DNA of 52,092 nucleotides from Caldilineaceae bacterium. GTDB taxonomy: Bacteria; Chloroflexota; Anaerolineae; Caldilineales; Caldilineaceae. Under the pieces are notes generated by a model. It searched no databases, was not told the origin of the DNA, and saw only the letters and a list, made by a program, of their open reading frames with translations. Positions 47,461 through 52,092 of this stretch are shown one piece after another. Within the stretch, counting starts at the first letter, position 1, and each line of letters opens with the position of its first letter. The position numbers and the translations under genes were made by a program. The stretch is taken from positions 1 to 52,092 of the forward strand of contig JAPKMW010000083.1 in NCBI GenBank assembly GCA_026645575.1, given 5' to 3'.

Positions 47461-48486
47461 TTATCCATTGTTTGCTGTTTCATCGGTCTTCGCTGCCGGC
47501 AAATAGGTGATAAAATCAGCAAGTGCCCCGGCGGTCAGGGCATGATTGACCATAGCTTCCGCCTGGCTGATTGTCAAGGCAAACAAACGCAGACGAACAT
47601 CCTCCGAAACTTCACCAAAGCGGTGTTGGAGTAAACGAAGTAACAGGCGAGCGGCGCCTTCTTCACGACCTTCTTCACGACCTTCTTCACGACCTTCTTC
47701 ACGACCTTCTTCACGACCTTCTTCACGACCTTCTTTTTTGGCGATTCGTTCAATGCTAGTCATGTAACGCATTTGCCTCTCTCCTTCCAACTGTTCAACT
47801 TGTTGCTTGAAAAGTTGCTCTAGATCTTCAGGTAACCGCAACAACCAATCAATAAAATGAAACAAGTTAAGAATATCCTGACGCGCATAGCCCCGCTCAT
47901 ATAGACGACGGATCAAATAAAACTTCCAGAAGCCCCGTTGTTCGGGGTCATGCTGCGTCTCTAGGGCTTTGAGATGCGCCATGACAACCGTAGCAAACGG
48001 GTTGTCATCGTTTTCTAGCTCCTTCCAGCGCATCTTGTAATCCATCAACTTGACGACCGGAAACTCGAAGTTAATCTTGCAACCCCACAGATCGTAGCCA
48101 AACTTCCCAGGCTTCCATCTTACCCCTTCTTCATTGATGACGGCAAAGCTGGCAACTGGGCGATCATAGCGATCAAAAAGACGGTAGTTATAGCTGTACA
48201 TGCGACGGTCAAAGACAGTCTCGTGTTGGCCTTGCACTTCGAGATGCGCTAACACCCACTCTTCTTCACCGCTTTTGCGCCAAACCTTGGCTAACTTATC
48301 AGCATAGCGCCTGCCCAGTTCGGCATCACGCACCACTTGTTGCAATTCTTTATCTAAAAATTCGACGCCCCGGTTCCAATCAATATCGGCATGAGCCGCC
48401 GGAAAGAAGAAGGCCATAAATTCTTCAAAATATGTTTCGATGATCTCTTTCCAGGGGGAATCAAACTCATCACGGGTCTCAGTCAT
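47461..48486 (-). CDS. Rpn-type recombination-promoting nuclease / putative transposase
   Basis: This protein of about 341 aa belongs to the PD-(D/E)XK-like Rpn/transposase_31 group. It shows ETYFEEFMAFFFPAAHADID, the acidic FLDKELQQVV, the catalytic-like WVLAHLEVQGQHE, and YSYNYRLFDRYDRPVASFAVI. A helical region with LERGYARQDIL-like segments leads to a tandem GREE repeat and a final LLRLLQHRFGEVSEDV. The promoter at 48531-48559 rules out the far-upstream start; ATG 48486 or ATG 48504 is used. Known Rpn proteins nick DNA and have C-terminal internal start products. It is divergent from the CHAT system. Confidence 0.85.
   Translation of the reverse strand: MTETRDEFDSPWKEIIETYFEEFMAFFFPAAHADIDWNRGVEFLDKELQQVVRDAELGRRYADKLAKVWRKSGEEEWVLAHLEVQGQHETVFDRRMYSYNYRLFDRYDRPVASFAVINEEGVRWKPGKFGYDLWGCKINFEFPVVKLMDYKMRWKELENDDNPFATVVMAHLKALETQHDPEQRGFWKFYLIRRLYERGYARQDILNLFHFIDWLLRLPEDLEQLFKQQVEQLEGERQMRYMTSIERIAKKEGREEGREEGREEGREEGREEGREEGAARLLLRLLQHRFGEVSEDVRLRLFALTISQAEAMVNHALTAGALADFITYLPAAKTDETANNG
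47658..47729 (+). repeat. six tandem 12-bp repeats inside the Rpn gene
   Basis: The unit CTTCTTCACGAC is repeated six times without change, plus a partial seventh. On the coding (minus) strand it encodes repeated Arg-Glu-Glu-Gly. Because 12 is a multiple of three, copy-number change keeps the frame and only alters linker length. Confidence 0.95.
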
Positions 48487-48530
48487 GACAAACCAACCAT
48501 TCATTTTATCGAGCAGGCTAAAGTACACCA

Positions 48531-48559
48531 AGTATAGCACAGATTGTCTATGTGGATAA
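48531..48559 (-). promoter_or_regulatory. candidate promoter of the Rpn gene
   Basis: On the minus strand TTATCC (48559-48554), 17 bases and TATACT (48536-48531) predict transcription from about 48524, 38 bases before ATG 48486. Confidence 0.5.
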
Positions 48560-48590
48560 AAGTGAAATAGGCCCTTCCTATGTCCCTTGT

Positions 48591-48619
48591 TTGACAACAG
48601 TGTGATGATCCCCTAAGAT
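48591..48619 (+). promoter_or_regulatory. sigma70-type promoter of the EACC1-like/CHAT operon
   Basis: TTGACA (48591-48596) is perfect, followed by a 17-base spacer and TAAGAT (48614-48619, four of six). It gives a leader of about 70 bases before ATG 48697 and is back-to-back with the Rpn promoter. Confidence 0.6.
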
Positions 48620-48696
48620 ACCCAACAATAGATACACACACTGCACGCCTCATTGCCACAATCAGCTTTGCCAACCCAGCACGAGGAGCAACCAGC

Positions 48697-49023
48697 ATGA
48701 CTCAAGCCATCCAACTTGTCATTGACGGCGCCGGGGCCGAGCCGGCCACCGCCGAACTGCGCGCCCTACCCGGCCTCACCATCACCACCGCCCCAATGGC
48801 GGACGGCGCCACCAAAGGCGATCCACTCACCATCATCGCCAACATCGTCACCATCAGCAGCGGCCTGGCCGTAGCCGAACTCCTCCGCCAGTGGTATCAC
48901 GAATGGCGCCAGGGCAAAAACAACAAAACCCTCGACAAGGTGCTGATCATCGCCGGCAACCAGCGCCTGCTGCTGGAAAATACGACGAAGGAGCAGCTTG
49001 TGAAGATTTTGGACACGCTGTAG
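48697..49023 (+). CDS. EACC1-like small component of a CHAT conflict system
   Basis: This 108-aa protein starts after CGAGGAGCAACCAGC. An N-terminal strand region (IQLVIDGAG, LTITTAPMAD) leads to a hydrophobic helix LTIIANIVTISSGLAVAELL, a basic QWYHEWRQGKNNK and a final strand-helix DKVLIIAGNQRLLLENTTKEQLVKIL. This order matches the effector-associated constant component 1 (EACC1) family described as a fixed partner of variable effectors in multicellular bacteria. The match is by pattern. It lies 139 bases upstream of the CHAT protein and is probably part of the same unit. Confidence 0.6.
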   Translation: MTQAIQLVIDGAGAEPATAELRALPGLTITTAPMADGATKGDPLTIIANIVTISSGLAVAELLRQWYHEWRQGKNNKTLDKVLIIAGNQRLLLENTTKEQLVKILDTL

Positions 49024-49028
49024 GGGAA

Positions 49029-49148
49029 GAGATTGAGAGATTGAGAGATTGAGAGATTGAGAGATTCACTAAACCAATCTCCTAATCTCTCAATCTCCCT
49101 AATCTCTTCAAATCAGTCACGCAACACGCATCACGAATCACATTTCAC
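49029..49148. repeat. GAGATTGA palindrome (copy 3) plus CACGCAA heptads
   Basis: About five period-8 GAGATTGA units (49029-49066) are mirrored by AATCTCTCAATCTCC-type units (49077-49107). Then four 7-base CACGCAA/CACGCAT/CACGAAT/CACATTT units run to 49148. It fills the gap between the EACC1-like and CHAT genes, and a transcript through it would form a long hairpin. Confidence 0.85.
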
Positions 49149-49162
49149 GGACCAACGCTCCC

Positions 49163-52092
49163 ATGTCAACCATTTACCTCCAACTGATTCCCCGGTCGCA
49201 GACGCTGGCGGCGGGCGACACGATTACGTTGCGCTTTCCGCTGGACGCGACCAACCCGGAGCGCGACCTGACCATTAGCGGCGATGTGGCGCCGTTGCTC
49301 ACCCAGAGTGAGGTGGACTACTATGTGCCGGACACGCTGCGCGATGGGCCGCGGCTCCAAGCGATGGGGCAGACGCTCTATCGCTGGCTGGATGGCGAGG
49401 AGCGCTTTTTGACGCGCGCCATTGATGGGTTGCGCGGCCAGCCGGCGGTGGCGCTGTTGATTGAACAGGGCGCGGGGCTAGATCATCTGCCGTGGGAGTT
49501 GCTCCATGACGGCACGGGCTATTTGGTGCAGCAGCGGCCAACCGCGGTGATCCCGGTGCGCTGGATGACGGGGCCGGGACTGGCCGTGACGCCACCCCAG
49601 AACCGCCCGCTGCATGTGGCCTTTATGGCGACGGCGCCGCAAGGGGTGGCGCCGCCGCTCGACTTTGAAGGCGAAGAGGCGGCCATTCTGACCGCCACCC
49701 AGCGCCATCCGCTGCGTCTGAGCGTGGAGGAGAGCGGTAATCTTCAAGAGTTGCGCTATCTGCTCGGCGACCTGGGCGACGGCGAACAGGGGGTCGATGT
49801 GGTGCATTTGACCGGCCACGCCACCCATCTTGCGAGTGGCCCAGCCTTTCTCTGTGAAGACGAGGTAGGGGCAGTGCAGTGGGCGACGGCGGCGGATCTG
49901 GCCGCGGCGCTGACCTACCCGCCGCGGCTGCTCTTTCTCTCTGGCTGTCGCACAGGGCAGGCCATGCGGGGCGGTGCGGTGCCTTCGCTGGCCGCGGCGT
50001 TGGTGCAACAGGGTTTGCCCGCCGTCCTGGGCTGGGGGCAGCCGGTCTTTGACCCCGACGCCACGACCGCGGCGGCCACACTCTATGGTGAGCTGGCAAA
50101 AGGGCTGCCGCTGGTGCGCGCCCTGGCCGAGACTTACCGTGATCTGTTGGAACGCCACGCCCAGAATCCACAGCAGGGGCGGCACTGGCATCTGTTGCGA
50201 CTGTATGCGCGGGGAAGTACACCCCCTCCGCGCCCAGAGGGCACCCGCCCCCAGCTTGGGGGAGGAACTGATGTCCTGTCAACGAGACAACGGCTCCCTC
50301 CCCAAGCTGGGGAGGGCTGGGGTGGGGTTGTGTCCCCGCTCGTCACCGCGCCGCGCACACCGGGCCGCGCCCGGCTGACCATCGCCCAGCGCGAGGTGGA
50401 GGTGCTGGATGACGAGGGGCGGGTGCGGGTGGCGAACCGGGCCAACTTTGTGGGGCGGCGGCGGGTGTTGCAACAGTGTCTGGCCGCGCTGCGCCGTGAC
50501 GCCACGGCCTTGGGAGTGATTTTGTATGGGTTGGGCGGCCAGGGCAAGAGTACGCTGGCCCATCGACTGCGCCAGCGCTGGCTGCAACGGAGTGCGCAGC
50601 ATGGGGCGGTTGTCCTTTATGGCCGGCTGGATGAGAATCTGTTGCTGCGCAAGCTGAACAATGGGTTGGCGGGCAGTCCGGCGGCGCGCGAGGCGCTCAA
50701 CAGCCGCGATGCGTTGCGCTTCCGGCTGCGGAATGCGCTGACAAGCTGTGACGAGCAACTGCTGATCATCCTGGACAACTTTGAGGATAACTTTGAACAG
50801 GAAGGGGGGGCGCCCCGCTTGGTCAATGGCCGGCCGTTGCTGACCGGCGCGGTGGTGCAACTGCTTGACGATCTGCTCTTTGCCCTGCAGGGCAGCGCCG
50901 ACCAGGGGCAGGAACACCGCCTGCTGATCACCAGCCGCTACCGCCCTGTCATTCGTTTTGGCGGCCAGGGCGACGGGGTGCTGGCTGTCCACCAACTGGA
51001 CCGGCTCAACGCTGAGGCGGTGCAGAAAAAGCTGACCCGCCTGACCCCGGCCGGGCGCGCCACGCCCGCCACCGCGCCGCTGCGGGAACGCGCCACCGCG
51101 ATTGCCGACGGCAACCCGCGCCTGCTCGAATGGCTCTTTGATCTGCTGGCCCAGGAGACGGCGACTACGCCCGATATGGACGCCGTGCTGGCGCGCATGG
51201 CGGCAAAAGAGACCGCCCTGCGCGAAAATATCCTGGCCGCCGCCCTGCTGGCCGCCCAAAGCCCCACCCTGCGCCACCTGCTGGCCCGTGGCCTGACCTG
51301 CGAACTGCCCGTCCCCGCCGCGGTCTTCGACGCCCTGGAGGGGGTTGACCCCGCCCTGCCCACCACCGCCCCCGAACGCGAACGCGCCACCGCCCTCGGC
51401 CTGCTGGAAGTGACGGAGGCGCAGGGTCGTGAGGTCGTGGGGTCGCGTGGTCAGTTGCGGGTGCCGCGTATTCTGGCGCCCTTGTTGGCGAATGAAGAAC
51501 AACCAGAGCCAGCACTGCTGGCGGCGACGGCGGCGCGCACGCTCTACACGCTTTGGTGGGAGGCGGAGGCGGCCAACCCCAGCGAAACGCAACAACTGGA
51601 ACTACACCGCCTGGCGCTGGCCGGTGGTGAAACGGCGATTGCGCAAGAAGTGGCCGAGGCGCTCGCGGGAGACTGGAACCGACGCGACCAATACCGCTAT
51701 CGCGAAACCGTTGAGCTAGTCCAGCGCACCATCGATCAAGTAGGTGGTACTTACGATCTGTTGCATCAGTTCGTCCGTGCGCAGGACTTTTTGGGTGAGA
51801 AAAGGGCATCATTGGCGTACTACCAGCAAGCCCTCACCCTCTGTCAAGCAGCGAAAAACCAAAAAGATGAAGCGGCGATCCTCAACAACCTGGGCTTGGT
51901 CTATGACGCCCTGGGCGACAAAGAAGAAGCCTTGCGCTTCTACAACCTGGCCCTGCCCCTCAGCAGGCAAACCGGCGACAAAGGCGGCGAAGCCACCACC
52001 CTCAACAACCTGGGATTGGTCTATGACGCCCTGGGCGACAAAGAAGAAGCCTTGCGCTTCTACAACCTGGCCCTGCCCCTCAGAAGGCAAAC
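49163..52092 (+). CDS. CHAT protease - STAND NTPase - TPR protein, truncated by window edge
   Basis: The frame is open from ATG 49163 to the edge (976 codons seen). A CHAT (caspase-like) domain at about 80-350 has the catalytic dyad His219 (HLTGHATH) and Cys262 (LFLSGCRTGQ). A proline/glycine-rich linker (352-391) is encoded by a palindromic repeat. A STAND-type NTPase begins near 425: Walker A GLGGQGKST (456-464), Walker B LLIILDNFED with Asp538, and sensor LLITSRYRP. A helical region and TPR repeats (from about 870) follow. By family knowledge it is a regulated protease that fires when the TPR part senses a cue. The Shine-Dalgarno is weak. Confidence 0.92.
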   Translation, partial: MSTIYLQLIPRSQTLAAGDTITLRFPLDATNPERDLTISGDVAPLLTQSEVDYYVPDTLRDGPRLQAMGQTLYRWLDGEERFLTRAIDGLRGQPAVALLIEQGAGLDHLPWELLHDGTGYLVQQRPTAVIPVRWMTGPGLAVTPPQNRPLHVAFMATAPQGVAPPLDFEGEEAAILTATQRHPLRLSVEESGNLQELRYLLGDLGDGEQGVDVVHLTGHATHLASGPAFLCEDEVGAVQWATAADLAAALTYPPRLLFLSGCRTGQAMRGGAVPSLAAALVQQGLPAVLGWGQPVFDPDATTAAATLYGELAKGLPLVRALAETYRDLLERHAQNPQQGRHWHLLRLYARGSTPPPRPEGTRPQLGGGTDVLSTRQRLPPQAGEGWGGVVSPLVTAPRTPGRARLTIAQREVEVLDDEGRVRVANRANFVGRRRVLQQCLAALRRDATALGVILYGLGGQGKSTLAHRLRQRWLQRSAQHGAVVLYGRLDENLLLRKLNNGLAGSPAAREALNSRDALRFRLRNALTSCDEQLLIILDNFEDNFEQEGGAPRLVNGRPLLTGAVVQLLDDLLFALQGSADQGQEHRLLITSRYRPVIRFGGQGDGVLAVHQLDRLNAEAVQKKLTRLTPAGRATPATAPLRERATAIADGNPRLLEWLFDLLAQETATTPDMDAVLARMAAKETALRENILAAALLAAQSPTLRHLLARGLTCELPVPAAVFDALEGVDPALPTTAPERERATALGLLEVTEAQGREVVGSRGQLRVPRILAPLLANEEQPEPALLAATAARTLYTLWWEAEAANPSETQQLELHRLALAGGETAIAQEVAEALAGDWNRRDQYRYRETVELVQRTIDQVGGTYDLLHQFVRAQDFLGEKRASLAYYQQALTLCQAAKNQKDEAAILNNLGLVYDALGDKEEALRFYNLALPLSRQTGDKGGEATTLNNLGLVYDALGDKEEALRFYNLALPLRRQ
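50216..50336. repeat. in-frame REP-like palindromic element inside the CHAT gene
   Basis: CCCCCAGCTTGGGGGAGG (about 50248-50265) and CCTCCCCAAGCTGGGGAGG (about 50297-50315) are palindromes that also pair with each other. Flanking CACCCCC and GGGGTGGGGTTGTG extend the stem. The element is coded through without stop, giving QRLPPQAGEGWGG, a peptide typical of translated intergenic repeats. Confidence 0.75.
51881..52092 (+). repeat. near-identical 120-bp TPR-encoding tandem repeats
   Basis: The unit starting at 51881 recurs at 52001; the 92 bases visible in the second unit differ from the first at only two positions. Each unit encodes one 40-residue TPR (LNNLGLVYDALGDKEEALRF). The array continues past the window edge. 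Confidence 0.95.

Noticed and set aside
47658..47729. CRISPR-like array
   Set aside because: The 12-bp units are contiguous without spacers and encode a regular peptide repeat; no cas genes are in the window.
49029..49148. CRISPR array from the GAGATTGA repeats
   Set aside because: Units are 7-8 bases, contiguous and mirrored; there are no unique spacers.
50279..51595. Long open frame of 438 codons on the minus strand
   Set aside because: It is exactly antisense to the CHAT-STAND gene, whose plus-strand frame has clear domains; GC-rich codons keep the opposite strand open. Its product is low-complexity.
51809..52090. Minus-strand repeat protein (GQGQVVEAQGFFF repeats)
   Set aside because: It is the antisense reading of the near-identical TPR repeats, with no ribosome site.

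Overview
The window is a moderately GC-rich, gene-dense bacterial chromosome segment with no rRNA or tRNA that I can recognise. The gene mix suggests a filamentous or soil/sludge Chloroflexota (Caldilineae/Anaerolineae-like) genome: DinB, VOC and GyrI-like families in clusters, a DUF4143 ATPase, a CHAT-STAND-TPR protein beside an EACC1-like small protein, an Rpn nuclease, and many long intergenic palindromes. This assignment is inference from gene content only.

Layout. 1-6.4 kb: the start of a minus-strand gene, a long hairpin, a DUF4143-type ATPase, a 131-aa/DUF4132 gene pair, a RibD-type reductase and a prolyl aminopeptidase. 6.4-10.3 kb (minus): a cytochrome P450 downstream of a NarL-type histidine kinase/response regulator pair. 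10.4-22.6 kb: small metabolic and stress genes, including a lipoprotein cytochrome c, a DUF1772-like membrane protein, two DinB proteins, a methyltransferase, two GyrI-like proteins, five VOC proteins, an EamA transporter, a BNR-repeat protein, an AT-rich SUKH-like gene and a sulfite-oxidase-like protein.

22.7-42.8 kb is a broken-up sugar island. It holds a GH4 glycosidase, GalT, an inositol-monophosphatase-like enzyme, a GHMP kinase with plant L-arabinokinase motifs, a second GHMP kinase with plant galacturonokinase motifs paired with a sugar-1-phosphate nucleotidyltransferase, two Gfo/Idh/MocA oxidoreductases, an SDR, a GH2 beta-galactosidase and a polysaccharide-deacetylase-like protein. 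A MazF toxin-antitoxin pair sits inside it. Taken together the genes fit release of galactosyl/uronosyl/arabinosyl residues from plant polysaccharide and their entry into UDP-sugar pools by C1 phosphorylation. The beta-galactosidase carries a roughly 100-residue insertion that reads like an effector-associated (death-like) domain, which is unexpected in a glycosidase.

42.9-48.6 kb: a DUF218 protein, a DUF1349 protein, an M20 amidohydrolase, a YtcJ-type amidohydrolase and an Rpn-type nuclease with an in-frame 12-bp tandem repeat. 48.6-52.1 kb: a promoter, an EACC1-like protein and a CHAT protease-STAND NTPase-TPR protein that runs off the right edge. The linker between its CHAT and NTPase domains is encoded by an in-frame palindromic repeat, and its TPR units are near-identical at the DNA level. 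Most intergenic gaps hold a long inverted repeat; several belong to small repeat families.
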